64,000 bases of DNA from Azoarcus sp. TTM-91 (lineage in GTDB: Bacteria; Pseudomonadota; Gammaproteobacteria; Burkholderiales; Rhodocyclaceae), in assembly GCF_012911025.1 (NCBI RefSeq), contig NZ_WUEI01000001.1, positions 124,001 through 188,000 of the forward strand. The letters run 5' to 3'. The translations under genes were made by a program, and so were the position numbers. A model generated the notes under the pieces. That model was not told where the DNA came from. It searched no databases and saw only the letters and a list, made by a program, of their open reading frames with translations. Each line of letters opens with the position of its first letter. Position 1 is the stretch's first letter. Below are positions 21,301 through 30,128 of the stretch, piece by piece.

Positions 21301-21431
21301 CGATCCACTGGGGTTTCCTGGGCCAGGCCAAGGCAGGCTACATCGCCAATACGCTGGTGCCCTTCGTTGGCGACGCCAACACCCAGACCCCGGAATCCAA
21401 ATCCTTCCTCGTGAACATCGAGAAGATTTGA
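18369..21431 (+). CDS. fdnG: Respiratory formate dehydrogenase alpha subunit, selenoprotein (in-frame TGA)
   Basis: The 1020-residue alpha subunit belongs to the membrane-bound, periplasm-facing formate dehydrogenase (FDH-N/FDH-O type). It has a twin-arginine signal (SRRGFFK) and a 4Fe-4S cysteine motif (CPYCSVACG...CPKG) before the molybdopterin domains. The frame is interrupted by TGA at 18954-18956, which corresponds to residue 196 in the context [20 protein letters not shown]. coli FdnG has Sec196 in the same context. A SECIS-like stem-loop follows, and selA, selB and selC are in this window, so the TGA should be read as selenocysteine, the Mo/W ligand. ATG 18369 has GAGGGGG before it. 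A TTG at 18316, with the stronger AAAGGAGGAGG upstream, would add 18 residues in frame. Automated callers will split this gene. Confidence 0.96.
18957..18999 (+). promoter_or_regulatory. Bacterial SECIS element of fdnG
   Basis: Directly after the TGA, CACGGCC pairs with GGCCGTG to close a stem. An inner AGCC/GGCT stem presents the short apical loop AGTCT. This matches the position and shape of E. coli fdhF/fdnG SECIS elements, which bind SelB. Confidence 0.85.
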
Positions 21432-21441
21432 GGAGATCGCC

Positions 21442-22362
21442 ATGGCATTGCAATCGCTAGATATCAAGCGGCGCTCGGCGACCACCACGCCTTCTCCGCA
21501 GGCCCGTGAAACCCTGGAGGTCGCCAAGCTCATCGACGTCTCCGCCTGCATAGGCTGCAAGGCCTGCCAGGCGGCGTGCATGGAGTGGAACGACATCCGC
21601 GAGGAAGTGGGGACCAACGTCGGGGTGTATGACAACCCCAACGACCTCACCGCCCACCAGTGGACGGTCATGCGCTTCGACGAGGTGGAGACCGACGACG
21701 GCGGCCTGGAGTGGCTCATCCGCAAGGATGGCTGCATGCACTGCGAGGATCCGGGCTGCCTCAAGGCCTGCCCCTCGCCCGGCGCCATCATCCAGTACAG
21801 CAACGGCATCGTGGATTTCCACGAGGAGAACTGCATCGGCTGCGGCTACTGCATCACCGGCTGCCCGTTCAACGTGCCGCGCATCTCCAAGCAGGACGGC
21901 AAGGCCTACAAGTGCACCCTGTGCTCCGACCGCGTCGCGGTCGGCCAGGCACCGGCGTGCGCCAAGGTCTGTCCGACCGGCGCCATTCAGTTCGGCTCGA
22001 AAGAGAAGATGAAGGAGTACGCCGAGACGCGCATCACCGACCTCAAGGAACGCGGCTACGACAACGCGGGTCTCTATGATCCGGCGGGTGTCGGCGGCAC
22101 CCACGTCATGTACGTGCTGCACCACGCCGACAAGCCGGCGCTGTACCACAACCTGCCGAAGGATCCGACCATCAGCCCGACGGTGAGCCTGTGGAAGGGC
22201 ATCACCAAGCCGCTGGCGATGGCGGCGCTGGGTGCGGCGGCGCTGGGCAGCCTGTTCCACTACGTCATGAAGGGCCCCAACGAGGTGTCGAAGGAGCTTG
22301 AGGACGAAATGGAACGTGAAGACGAACGTCTGCGGGCGTTGGAGAAGGAGGACGCAAAATGA
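21442..22362 (+). CDS. fdnH: Formate dehydrogenase beta (iron-sulfur) subunit
   Basis: This 306-residue protein carries four ferredoxin-like 4Fe-4S clusters. The cysteine groups are [11 protein letters not shown] (near residue 35), [24 protein letters not shown] and CTLCSDRV...CAKVC. A single C-terminal membrane helix (about residues 252-270) anchors it, and a charged Glu-rich tail follows. It conducts electrons from FdnG to the cytochrome b subunit. It starts ten bases after the fdnG stop and overlaps fdnI by four bases (ATGA). Confidence 0.96.
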   Translation: MALQSLDIKRRSATTTPSPQARETLEVAKLIDVSACIGCKACQAACMEWNDIREEVGTNVGVYDNPNDLTAHQWTVMRFDEVETDDGGLEWLIRKDGCMHCEDPGCLKACPSPGAIIQYSNGIVDFHEENCIGCGYCITGCPFNVPRISKQDGKAYKCTLCSDRVAVGQAPACAKVCPTGAIQFGSKEKMKEYAETRITDLKERGYDNAGLYDPAGVGGTHVMYVLHHADKPALYHNLPKDPTISPTVSLWKGITKPLAMAALGAAALGSLFHYVMKGPNEVSKELEDEMEREDERLRALEKEDAK

Positions 22363-22985
22363 TCCGCAATCCTCGCGACATTCAGCGTTACAACGCGTCG
22401 GAGCGTGCCAACCACTGGGTGGTGGGCATCTGCTTCATCCTGCTGGCGCTGTCCGGGCTGGCGTTCTTCCACCCGGCCTTCTTCCCGCTGACGCAGCTGT
22501 TCGGCAGTCCGACGTGGACGCGCATCCTGCACCCGTACATCGGTGTGGTGATGGCCGTGTTCTTCCTCATCATGGCCTTGCGTTTCGCCCGCCTGAACTA
22601 CATCGCCCAGCGCGACATCGAGTGGCTGAAGCGCGTTGGCGAGATGGTCAACGGCGACGATCACAACATGCCGGAGCAGGGCAAGTACAACGGCGGCCAG
22701 AAGATGCTGTTCTGGGGGCTGGTGCTCGGCATGAGCCTGATCACCATCACCGGCGTGCTGATGTGGCGCAGCTGGATCACCGTGCCGGTGGGCGTCATCC
22801 GTGTCGCCTCGGTGGTGCATGCGGCCGCCGCGGTGTTCATGATCGGCCTCATCATCATGCATGTGTATGCCGCCATCTGGACCAAGGGCACCATCCGCGC
22901 CATGCTCTACGGCACGGTGACCCGCGCCTGGGCCAAGCAGCACCACCGCGCCTGGTATCGCCAGGTCACCGGCGACAAGCGCTGA
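22359..22985 (+). CDS. fdnI: Formate dehydrogenase gamma subunit, cytochrome b556
   Basis: The protein has 208 residues and four membrane helices. Heme-ligand histidines lie in the N-terminal RANHWVVG and in the later helices ([16 protein letters not shown]), as in the FdnI/FdoI family. It is the di-heme quinone-reducing membrane subunit, so electrons from periplasmic formate oxidation enter the quinone pool here. Its start overlaps the fdnH stop, indicating translational coupling. Confidence 0.95.
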   Translation: MIRNPRDIQRYNASERANHWVVGICFILLALSGLAFFHPAFFPLTQLFGSPTWTRILHPYIGVVMAVFFLIMALRFARLNYIAQRDIEWLKRVGEMVNGDDHNMPEQGKYNGGQKMLFWGLVLGMSLITITGVLMWRSWITVPVGVIRVASVVHAAAAVFMIGLIIMHVYAAIWTKGTIRAMLYGTVTRAWAKQHHRAWYRQVTGDKR

Positions 22986-23128
22986 CCGTGCTCTGAGGTG
23001 GACTGCACCGCGGGCGGTGGGGCGGCCGGCATCATGAGATGCCGTTCCGTCTCCCGCCCCGGCGCTTTTCCGCCCCACGAGCCGACTGGCGGCCCGCCCT
23101 CAACGGCGGGTCGTCCTATGGATACACC

Positions 23129-24061
23129 ATGAGTCTCAATCCCAACCAGAACATCTCCGCCGCCGATGGCGTGATTCCGCCGAGCAGCGACCCGATCGAG
23201 GTGTGCCAGCCGCAGAAGGCCGCCGTCTTTGCCGACCGCGCCCGCCGCTTCGACACGCTGGCCGCCGATCACAGCCTCGGCGAGTACCTGCGTTTCCTCG
23301 GTCGCGTCACCCGCCTGCAGCACGAATGCCTGCAGGACCATCCCGAAGTGCCGCTGCCGGATGCGGACGCGCTTGCCCGCGCCGCTGGCTACGGCATGCC
23401 GCCGCTGCCGGTCAGCGATTGGCCGCGCGATCCCGCCTGGCGTGCGCACCTGCAACGCATCCTTACCGGCCTGCGCGAAGGCGCCAGCCCCGAAGTGCTC
23501 GCGGTGCTGGACTCCCTGGCCAAGGCGGGTGAAGACGAGCTGGAAAAGCTTGCCGACGCGGTGCTGGCCAACGACTACACGGTAGACAACGCCGGCGGCC
23601 TGCCGCTGGTGGCCGCCGCGCTGCAGGTCTACTGGACCCACATGGCCGCCGCCCCGGCGCTGAGCGGCCTCAAGCGGCTGGATGTGCACAACGTCTGCCC
23701 CTGCTGCGGCAGCCTGGCGGTCGCCAGCGTGCTGCGCATCGGCGGCGAAGTCGCCAACTTGCGCTACCTGCACTGCTCGGTGTGCAACACCGAATGGAAC
23801 ATGGTGCGCGCCAAGTGCGTGAGCTGCGGCGGCCTGGAAAAGGTCTCCTACCGCCACATCGAAGGTGGTTCGGAGGCGGTCCGCGCCGAGTGCTGCGAGT
23901 CCTGCCACAGCTATCTGAAGATCGCCCAGCAGGACAAGGACCCGCTGGTGGACCCGGTGGCGGACGATCTCGCCACCCTGGCGCTGGACATCCTGGTGGA
24001 CGAAGCCGGTTTCGAACGCGCCGGCCCCAATCCGTTGTTCATTCCCGGCAGCGCCGAGTGA
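23129..24061 (+). CDS. fdhE: Formate dehydrogenase accessory protein FdhE
   Basis: The protein has 310 residues, the same size as E. coli FdhE (309). The C-terminal half carries four CxxC-type motifs (CPCC, CSVC, CVSC, CESC) that bind iron in rubredoxin-like fashion. FdhE is a cytoplasmic chaperone needed for assembly of the Tat-exported formate dehydrogenase. I chose ATG 23129 because it gives the family length, although its ribosome site is weak; an in-frame ATG at 23039 would add 30 poorly conserved residues. Confidence 0.93.
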   Translation: MSLNPNQNISAADGVIPPSSDPIEVCQPQKAAVFADRARRFDTLAADHSLGEYLRFLGRVTRLQHECLQDHPEVPLPDADALARAAGYGMPPLPVSDWPRDPAWRAHLQRILTGLREGASPEVLAVLDSLAKAGEDELEKLADAVLANDYTVDNAGGLPLVAAALQVYWTHMAAAPALSGLKRLDVHNVCPCCGSLAVASVLRIGGEVANLRYLHCSVCNTEWNMVRAKCVSCGGLEKVSYRHIEGGSEAVRAECCESCHSYLKIAQQDKDPLVDPVADDLATLALDILVDEAGFERAGPNPLFIPGSAE

Positions 24062-24185
24062 GATGGCGCCGACCGCCGCGCCCCTCGCGCGGCGGCGCTT
24101 GATGTGGGCCGTGTCGCGGCTAGACTGGTAAGTCATCTCCGGCCTCGCTTTTTTCGTCCTCTCTGCCCGGTACGGGCGAAGGCCA

Positions 24186-25640
24186 ATGAAACCGCAATCC
24201 TCCGCACTTCCCGCCGCCCATGCCGCGGCTGACGAATCCCGGGCGGCCGCCCCGCTGGCCTCTCTGCCGGCGGTAGACCGCCTGCTCGGCGCCGAGCCGC
24301 TGCAACAGGCGGTGGCCGTGCACGGCCGCAGCCCGGTCGTGCAGGCGCTGCGGGCCACGCTCGCAGCCGCCCGCAGCGCCATCCTTGCCGGCGCCGCCGC
24401 TCCAACCGGCGACAGCCTGATCGCCGATACCCTCGCTGCGCTGGAGCTTGCCGCCCGGCCCAATCTGCGTCGCGTCTTCAACCTCACCGGCACCGTGCTG
24501 CACACCAACCTCGGCCGCGCCACGCTGCCGGAGGAGGCTATCGCCGCCATGGTGGATGCCGCGCGCCATCCCTGCGCGCTGGAATACGACCTCGCTTCCG
24601 GCGGCCGTGGCGACCGCGACGACCTGGTGAACGAGCTGCTGTGCGAACTCACCGGTGCCGAGGCTGCCACCGTGGTGAACAACAACGCCGCCGCCGTCTT
24701 CCTGTTGCTCAACACCCTCGCGCAGCGCAAGGAGGTGATCGTTTCCCGCGGCGAACTGGTCGAGATCGGCGGCGCCTTCCGCGTGCCGGACATCATGAAG
24801 CGTGCCGGCGCCAAGCTGGTCGAGGTTGGCTGCACCAACCGCACCCACGCCCGCGACTTCGAGGAAGCCATCGGCCCGCGCACCGCGCTGCTGATGAAGG
24901 TTCACACCAGCAACTACGCCGTCGAAGGCTTCACCAAGGCGGTGCCGCAGGCGGAAATCGCCGCCATCGCCCACGCCCGTGGCCTGCCCTTCGTCGAAGA
25001 CCTCGGCTCCGGCACGCTCACCGCGCTGGAGGCCTGGGGCCTGCCGCACGAGCCCACGCCGGCCGAGGCCATCGCCGCCGGTGCCGACCTCGTCACCTTC
25101 TCCGGCGACAAGCTGCTCGGCGGTCCACAGGCTGGCATCCTGGTCGGCCGCAAGGCGTTGATCGCCAGGATCAAGAAGAACCCGCTGAAGCGCGCACTGC
25201 GCGTCGGCAAGATCACCCTCGCCGCGCTGGAAGCGGTGCTGCGCCTGTACCGCGACCCGGAGCGCCTGCCCGAGCGGCTGGAAGGCCTGCGCCTGCTGAC
25301 CCGCGCCGAAGCCGAGATCCACGCCCAGGCCGAGCGCCTGCGGCCGGCGCTGGCGGCCGCGCTGGCCGGCTGGCCGGTGGATGTCACGGTCGAATCCATG
25401 CGCTCCCAGATCGGCTCCGGCAGCCTGCCGGTGGACCGTCTGCCTTCCGCCGGCCTGGTATGCCGGCCGCAACGCAAGGGTGGCGTGCTCAACCGCCTGG
25501 AAAAGGCGCTGCGGGAACTACCGGTGCCGGTGGTCGGCCGTATTGCCGACAACGCCTTGTGGCTGGATCTGCGCTGCCTGCGCCCGGCCGATGAAAACGA
25601 ATTCGCCGCCCAGTGCGGCCGGCTGGTGCGCCCGGGCTGA
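24186..25640 (+). CDS. selA: L-seryl-tRNA(Sec) selenium transferase
   Basis: The enzyme has 484 residues. It is a PLP enzyme with the conserved [15 protein letters not shown] segment and the cofactor lysine in [10 protein letters not shown] (Lys309). It converts Ser-tRNA(Sec) to Sec-tRNA(Sec) using selenophosphate. It lies directly downstream of the selenoprotein operon and fdhE, so production of the enzyme and its amino acid may be coordinated. The gene for the selenophosphate synthetase, selD, is not in the window. Confidence 0.96.
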   Translation: MKPQSSALPAAHAAADESRAAAPLASLPAVDRLLGAEPLQQAVAVHGRSPVVQALRATLAAARSAILAGAAAPTGDSLIADTLAALELAARPNLRRVFNLTGTVLHTNLGRATLPEEAIAAMVDAARHPCALEYDLASGGRGDRDDLVNELLCELTGAEAATVVNNNAAAVFLLLNTLAQRKEVIVSRGELVEIGGAFRVPDIMKRAGAKLVEVGCTNRTHARDFEEAIGPRTALLMKVHTSNYAVEGFTKAVPQAEIAAIAHARGLPFVEDLGSGTLTALEAWGLPHEPTPAEAIAAGADLVTFSGDKLLGGPQAGILVGRKALIARIKKNPLKRALRVGKITLAALEAVLRLYRDPERLPERLEGLRLLTRAEAEIHAQAERLRPALAAALAGWPVDVTVESMRSQIGSGSLPVDRLPSAGLVCRPQRKGGVLNRLEKALRELPVPVVGRIADNALWLDLRCLRPADENEFAAQCGRLVRPG

Positions 25641-25841
25641 GCCCGGCACGCTGCCACACCAATGCTTGCGGCTGCCCTCGTGGCGGCCGAAGGCGCCGGG
25701 CACATTCCGGCCGATCTGTGTATCGGCTGCCCGGTCGGCGGTCTGCGTACCGCCATTGCACGCACGGCCCCGCGGGCGCGGGGCCGGATTAAACCCTGTC
25801 GACTTCCGCGGCGGGGTGGCTGAAAAAAACGGGAGACATGA

Positions 25842-27206
25842 ATGTCCGACAGTCACAGCGCCTCGCGCAGGCGCTTCCTTGCCGCGACCGGGGGGCTTGC
25901 CGTTTCCGCCGCCGCGGCACCGGTGCTCGCCCAGGCCGCGGCGCCCGCCGGCCTGCCGCCCTTGGTGGGGCGCGCCACCCAGAACCTGCTGCCGCGCGGC
26001 AAGGCTCGCCGCGTGGTGATCTGCGGCGGCGGCTGGGGCGGTGTCACCGCCGCCAAGTACCTGCGCCAACTTGCACCGCACATGGAAGTGGTGATGCTGG
26101 AGCGCAATCCGGTGTTCTTCTCCTGCCCGATGAGCAACAAGTGGCTGGTGGATGTGGTGGACACCCAGTTCCTCACCCATGACTACCTCAGCGTGTCGGA
26201 GAAGTACGGCTACCGCTTCATCCAGACCGAGATCCTGGAGATAGAGCGCGACACCAAGCGTGTCGTCACCGCGCTGGGCGCGGTGGATTACGACTACCTC
26301 ATCGTCGCCCCCGGCATCCGCTACAACTACGAAGCCTGGTTCGCCAACGACAGGCGCATGGCCGAGGCCACCCGGGCGCGCTTCCCGGCGGCCTACATTC
26401 CCAGCGCCGAGCACTTCCGCCTCAAGGACTCGCTGCGCGACTTCAAGGGCGGCACCCTGGTGATGACGCTGCCGCCGCCGCCCCAGCGCTGCCCGCCCAG
26501 CCCCTACGAGCGCGCCTGCCTGATCGCCTCCATGTTCAAGCAGAAGAAGATTCCCGGCCGCATCCTCATCCTCGATCACAAGGACGGCGTGCGCCCCATC
26601 GGCCCCGGCTTCAAGGCCGCCTTCGAGGAGCTGTACAAGGACATCATCACCTACGTCCCCAACGCCCATGTGGAAGAGGTGGATCCCTTCAAGAAGCACA
26701 TCAAGACGGCCGCGGGCGATTTCGATTTCGACCACGCTATCCTGATGGCGCCCCACCAGGCTGGCGACCTCGCCTGGAAGGCCGGGCTGGTGCCGGCGCC
26801 CGGCCAGGGCAAGCCGGGCGGCTGGGCCGACGTCGATCCGCTGTTCCTGCATGGCCGCGACGACAAGGATGTGTACGTGATTGGCGACGCGGTGGGCTTC
26901 GTCTCCTCGCACTTTGCCTACTACCCCAAGGCCGGCCACGTCGCCAACCGCCACGCCCGCATCGTCGCCAAGTACATCGCCGAGCGCGAGGCCGGCCGCG
27001 AGCCCAACTACGCGCTGCCGGACAACCTCTGCTTCATGATGGTGAACACCGCGCCGCAGGAAGGCATCTCGGTGCAGTTCGATTACCACGTGAATGACCA
27101 GGGCGTCATCGAGCAGCGGCAGATGGACTTCAACGAGCGCTCACCGGCCACCATCCCGGAAGACTTCAACTGGGCGCGGCTGATCTACGAGGACATGTTC
27201 ACATGA
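25842..27206 (+). CDS. Tat-exported FAD oxidoreductase, flavocytochrome c sulfide dehydrogenase-like
   Basis: The protein has 454 residues. A Tat signal (SRRRFLAATGG) is followed by an FAD-binding Rossmann motif (VVICGGGWGG). Two redox cysteine regions, FFSCPMSN and QRCPPSPYE, match the catalytic disulfide positions of the FccB/SoxF flavoprotein family. A second FAD contact (VIGDA) and an FCSD C-terminal flavin-binding region (MVNTAPQEGISV) complete it. Relatives oxidise sulfide to sulfur in the periplasm and pass electrons to a cytochrome c. No FccA-type cytochrome is beside it, so the electron acceptor is unknown. It starts a closely packed six-gene run and overlaps the next gene by four bases. 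Confidence 0.87.
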   Translation: MSDSHSASRRRFLAATGGLAVSAAAAPVLAQAAAPAGLPPLVGRATQNLLPRGKARRVVICGGGWGGVTAAKYLRQLAPHMEVVMLERNPVFFSCPMSNKWLVDVVDTQFLTHDYLSVSEKYGYRFIQTEILEIERDTKRVVTALGAVDYDYLIVAPGIRYNYEAWFANDRRMAEATRARFPAAYIPSAEHFRLKDSLRDFKGGTLVMTLPPPPQRCPPSPYERACLIASMFKQKKIPGRILILDHKDGVRPIGPGFKAAFEELYKDIITYVPNAHVEEVDPFKKHIKTAAGDFDFDHAILMAPHQAGDLAWKAGLVPAPGQGKPGGWADVDPLFLHGRDDKDVYVIGDAVGFVSSHFAYYPKAGHVANRHARIVAKYIAEREAGREPNYALPDNLCFMMVNTAPQEGISVQFDYHVNDQGVIEQRQMDFNERSPATIPEDFNWARLIYEDMFT

Positions 27207-27748
27207 TCCGTCCGCTGCACACCGTGTTGCGTGGTTTCGCCGCCGGGCTGCTGGGCCTGGCCCTGGCGGCGCCGGCCGCTGCGCTGCAGATCGAAGCCCT
27301 GGAACAGCTGCCGCCGCCGTCACCCGCCCTGGCCGCCGCGCTGGAGGCCGCCCGTGGCAAGGCGGTGGTGGTGAACTTCTGGGCCAGCTGGTGCGAGCCC
27401 TGCCGCGACGAAATGCCCGGCCTGGTGCAGTTCGACGAGTCCGAGCCGGGCATCGCCCTGATCACCGTCGCGGTGGCCGACCGCGCCGCCGACAGCCGCC
27501 GCTTCCTCGACGACTACCTGCTGGAGCAGGTCGTGCTCATCGCCGACCCCGACCAGTCCATCGCCCGCAACTGGGGCGTCAAGATGATTCCCACTTCGGT
27601 CGTGCTCGACGCCGCCCACAAGCCCCGCCTGCGTATCCGCGGCGAGGCCGACTGGCACGACGCCGCGCTGCGCGAGCGTGTCCGCGCTTTTGCCGCACCG
27701 GCCGCAAAAACACCTGCAAACCCCGCAGCCCCAACCCTCAAGCACTGA
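27203..27748 (+). CDS. TlpA-like periplasmic thioredoxin
   Basis: The protein has 181 residues with a signal peptide (cleavage near AAA-LQ, residue 28) and a thioredoxin fold. The redox motif is WCEPC (Cys64, Cys67) and a cis-proline loop follows (IPTSVV). It is of the TlpA/ResA type, reducing disulfides or thiolated substrates in the periplasm. It overlaps the flavoprotein start by four bases, suggesting the two act together, possibly on sulfur compounds (inference). Confidence 0.88.
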   Translation: MIRPLHTVLRGFAAGLLGLALAAPAAALQIEALEQLPPPSPALAAALEAARGKAVVVNFWASWCEPCRDEMPGLVQFDESEPGIALITVAVADRAADSRRFLDDYLLEQVVLIADPDQSIARNWGVKMIPTSVVLDAAHKPRLRIRGEADWHDAALRERVRAFAAPAAKTPANPAAPTLKH

Positions 27749-27765
27749 ATAAAAGGAGTCCTGCC

Positions 27766-28878
27766 ATGGACCGCCGCAACTTCCTCAAGACCTCCACCCT
27801 CGCCGCCAGCCTTGCCGTGCCCGCCTGGGCCGCGCGCGCTGCCGCGCCCGCCGCCACCTTCGCCCCCAGCCCGGCCGCCGGCTGGCGCCTGTTCGAAGTC
27901 ACCAGCCGTGTCGAACCGCAGCAGACCGGCGGCCTGGTGCGTGCCTGGGTGCCGCTGCCCTCCATGGAAGAAGCCGAGTGGTTCAAGCCCATGGGCAACC
28001 TGTGGAGCGGCAACGCCAGCCTGATGCGCGAAGTGCGCGACCCGGTGTACGGCGCCCGCATGCTCTACGCCGAATGGGCGCCCGGTACCGCCAGCCCGGC
28101 GCTGGAAGTGGTGAGCCGCTTCGCCACCCGAGACCGCGCCATCGACTTCTCCCGCCCCTCCGCCACCCCGCTGGCGCTGCCGGCCGCTGAACACGCCCTG
28201 TTCACCCGCGCCACCGAGCTGCTGCCCACCGACGGCATCGTCCGCGACACCGCGCTGCAGATCACCAAGGGCGCCCAGGGCGACGAAGCGAAGGCCCGCG
28301 CCATCTATGAATGGGTGGTGGACAACACCAGCCGCAACCCCGGCACTCGCGGCTGCGGCCTGGGCGACATCAAGACCATGCTGGAGACGGACACCCTCTC
28401 CGGCAAATGCGCCGATCTGAACTCCCTCTACGTCGGCCTCGCCCGTGCCGCGGGCCTGCCGGCGCGCGACATCTACGGCGTGCGCGTGGCCGACTCCCGC
28501 TTCGGCTACAAGAGCCTGGGCAAGAGCGGCGACATCTCCAAGGCCCAGCACTGCCGCGCCGAAGTCTTCCTCAGCCGCTTCGGCTGGGTGCCGGTGGACC
28601 CGGCCGACGTGCGCAAGGTGGTGCTGGAAGAACCGCCGGCCAACCTGGCGCTGAACGATCCCAAGGTGATCCCGGTGCGCAAGCAACTCTTCGGCGCCTG
28701 GGAAACCAACTGGCTGGCCTACAACGACGCCCACGACCTCAAGCTCTACGGCAGCGCCGGCCCCACCCTGCCCTTCCTGATGTACCCGCAGGGCGAAAGC
28801 GCCGCCGGCCGCTTCGACAGCCTGGACCCGGCCGCCTTCCGCTACACCCTGACCGCCCGCGAAATCACCGCCGCCTGA
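27766..28878 (+). CDS. Tat-exported transglutaminase-like protein
   Basis: The protein has 370 residues. It begins with a Tat-type signal (DRRNFLK) and contains a transglutaminase/cysteine-protease core with candidate triad Cys215 (SGKCADLN), His262 (AQHCRAEV) and Asp278 (VPVDPAD). Such domains hydrolyse or cross-link peptides; the substrate here is unknown. AAGGAG lies upstream and the gene is 17 bases from the thioredoxin gene. Although the core is intact, a link between this domain and a redox flavoprotein operon is unexpected. Confidence 0.85.
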   Translation: MDRRNFLKTSTLAASLAVPAWAARAAAPAATFAPSPAAGWRLFEVTSRVEPQQTGGLVRAWVPLPSMEEAEWFKPMGNLWSGNASLMREVRDPVYGARMLYAEWAPGTASPALEVVSRFATRDRAIDFSRPSATPLALPAAEHALFTRATELLPTDGIVRDTALQITKGAQGDEAKARAIYEWVVDNTSRNPGTRGCGLGDIKTMLETDTLSGKCADLNSLYVGLARAAGLPARDIYGVRVADSRFGYKSLGKSGDISKAQHCRAEVFLSRFGWVPVDPADVRKVVLEEPPANLALNDPKVIPVRKQLFGAWETNWLAYNDAHDLKLYGSAGPTLPFLMYPQGESAAGRFDSLDPAAFRYTLTAREITAA

Positions 28879-28897
28879 TCCACCGAGGACACCGCAG

Positions 28898-30010
28898 ATG
28901 AATCCGATGGAAACCCTGGAAAAGATCGTCACCGACATCATCGCCCCGGCGGCGCTGGACACCGACCGCGAATCCCGCTTCCCGCGCGCCGCCATCAAGG
29001 CTTTGGGCGAGAGCGGCCTGCTCGGCCTCATCAGCGCCAGGGAAGTCGGCGGCCTGGGCGGCGGCCTGGCCGAAGCCAGCGCGGTGGTGCGCCGCATCGC
29101 GCAGGACTGCCCCTCCACCGCCATGGTGGTGTGCATGCACTACTGCGCCACCTCGCTGATCGAAAAGCACGGCAGTGAAGCGGTGCGCCGCGACATCGCC
29201 GCCGGCCGCCACCTCAGCACCCTGGCCTTCTCCGAAGCCGGCTCGCGCAGCCACTTCTGGGCGCCGATGAGCAGCGCCACCGCCGACGGCGACGAAGTGG
29301 TGCTGGACGCCGCCAAGAGCTGGATCACCTCCGCCGGCGAGGCCGACTCCTACGTCTGGTCCAGCCGGCCGACCGCCGGCGAGCGGCCGTGCTCGCTGTG
29401 GCTGGTGCCGGCCGCCACCGTCGGGCTGGAATTCTCCGGCGGCTTCGACGGCCTCGGCCTGCGCGGCAACGCCTCGCTGCCGGTGCGCGCCAACGGCGCC
29501 CGCATTCCGCGCAGCGCGCTGCTGGGCGAAGACGGCCGTGGCTCCGACCTGATGAACGCGGTGCTGCCCTGGTTCGCCGCCCTCAACGCCTCCAGCTCGG
29601 TCGGCCTCATGAACGGCGCGCTCACGCGTGCCTGCGCCCACGTCGGCGCCACCCGCTACGCTCACCTCGGCAGCAGCCTGGCCGATCTGCCCACCATCCG
29701 CGCCTACCTGGCGAAGGCGCGCATCCGCGCCGACCAGGCCACCACCCTGCTGGACGACACCATCGCCGCCCTGGCCGCCGGCCGTGAAGACGCGGTGCTG
29801 CGCGTGTTCCAGACCAAGGCCGCCAGCGCCGAAGCCGCGCTCTACGTCACCGACACCGCCATGCGCGTCTGCGGCGGCGCCGCCTTCCGCAAGGAAGCCG
29901 GCGTGGAGCGCCTGTTCCGCGACGCCCGCGCCGCCTCCGTCATGGGGCCGACCTCGGACGTGCTTTACGACTTCATCGGCAAGATCATGCTCGGCCTGCC
30001 GATCTTCTGA
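28898..30010 (+). CDS. Acyl-CoA dehydrogenase-like flavoprotein
   Basis: The protein has 370 residues with the three-part acyl-CoA dehydrogenase fold: N-terminal helices, a middle beta domain (AFSEAGSRSHF; KSWITSAGEADSY) and C-terminal helices (DTAMRVCGGAAFRKE). The region where true dehydrogenases carry the catalytic glutamate (YEGT-like) reads MGPTSDVLYDF, so the base is apparently missing. This is like the flavin monooxygenase or desulfurising branches (DszC/SfnC-type) of the superfamily. Activity on a sulfur compound or other small molecule is therefore plausible, but the substrate is unknown. It lies 19 bases after the transglutaminase gene. Confidence 0.8.
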   Translation: MNPMETLEKIVTDIIAPAALDTDRESRFPRAAIKALGESGLLGLISAREVGGLGGGLAEASAVVRRIAQDCPSTAMVVCMHYCATSLIEKHGSEAVRRDIAAGRHLSTLAFSEAGSRSHFWAPMSSATADGDEVVLDAAKSWITSAGEADSYVWSSRPTAGERPCSLWLVPAATVGLEFSGGFDGLGLRGNASLPVRANGARIPRSALLGEDGRGSDLMNAVLPWFAALNASSSVGLMNGALTRACAHVGATRYAHLGSSLADLPTIRAYLAKARIRADQATTLLDDTIAALAAGREDAVLRVFQTKAASAEAALYVTDTAMRVCGGAAFRKEAGVERLFRDARAASVMGPTSDVLYDFIGKIMLGLPIF

Positions 30011-30039
30011 GCGCCCCGGCTGTTCGATGAATAACCCCC

Positions 30040-30076
30040 GTTCGCCCGAGCCTGTCGAAGGAAGCTCGGAGCGAAC
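30040..30076. repeat. Short interspersed palindromic repeat
   Basis: GTTCGCcCGAGC and GCTCGgaGCGAAC form an imperfect inverted repeat around CTGTCGAAGGAA. This is the CGAGCCTGTCGAAGG type of intergenic repeat found dispersed in many proteobacterial genomes. It sits in the only sizeable gap of the six-gene run. Confidence 0.5.
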
Positions 30077-30128
30077 CGCCTCTCCGGTTCAAATACCGGC
30101 CTGGCACGAAAGACTTTGAGGAATTGAA

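Noticed and set aside
18294..21836. 1180-codon minus-strand frame across fdnG
   Set aside because: It is antisense to the strongly conserved fdnG; no recognisable motifs.
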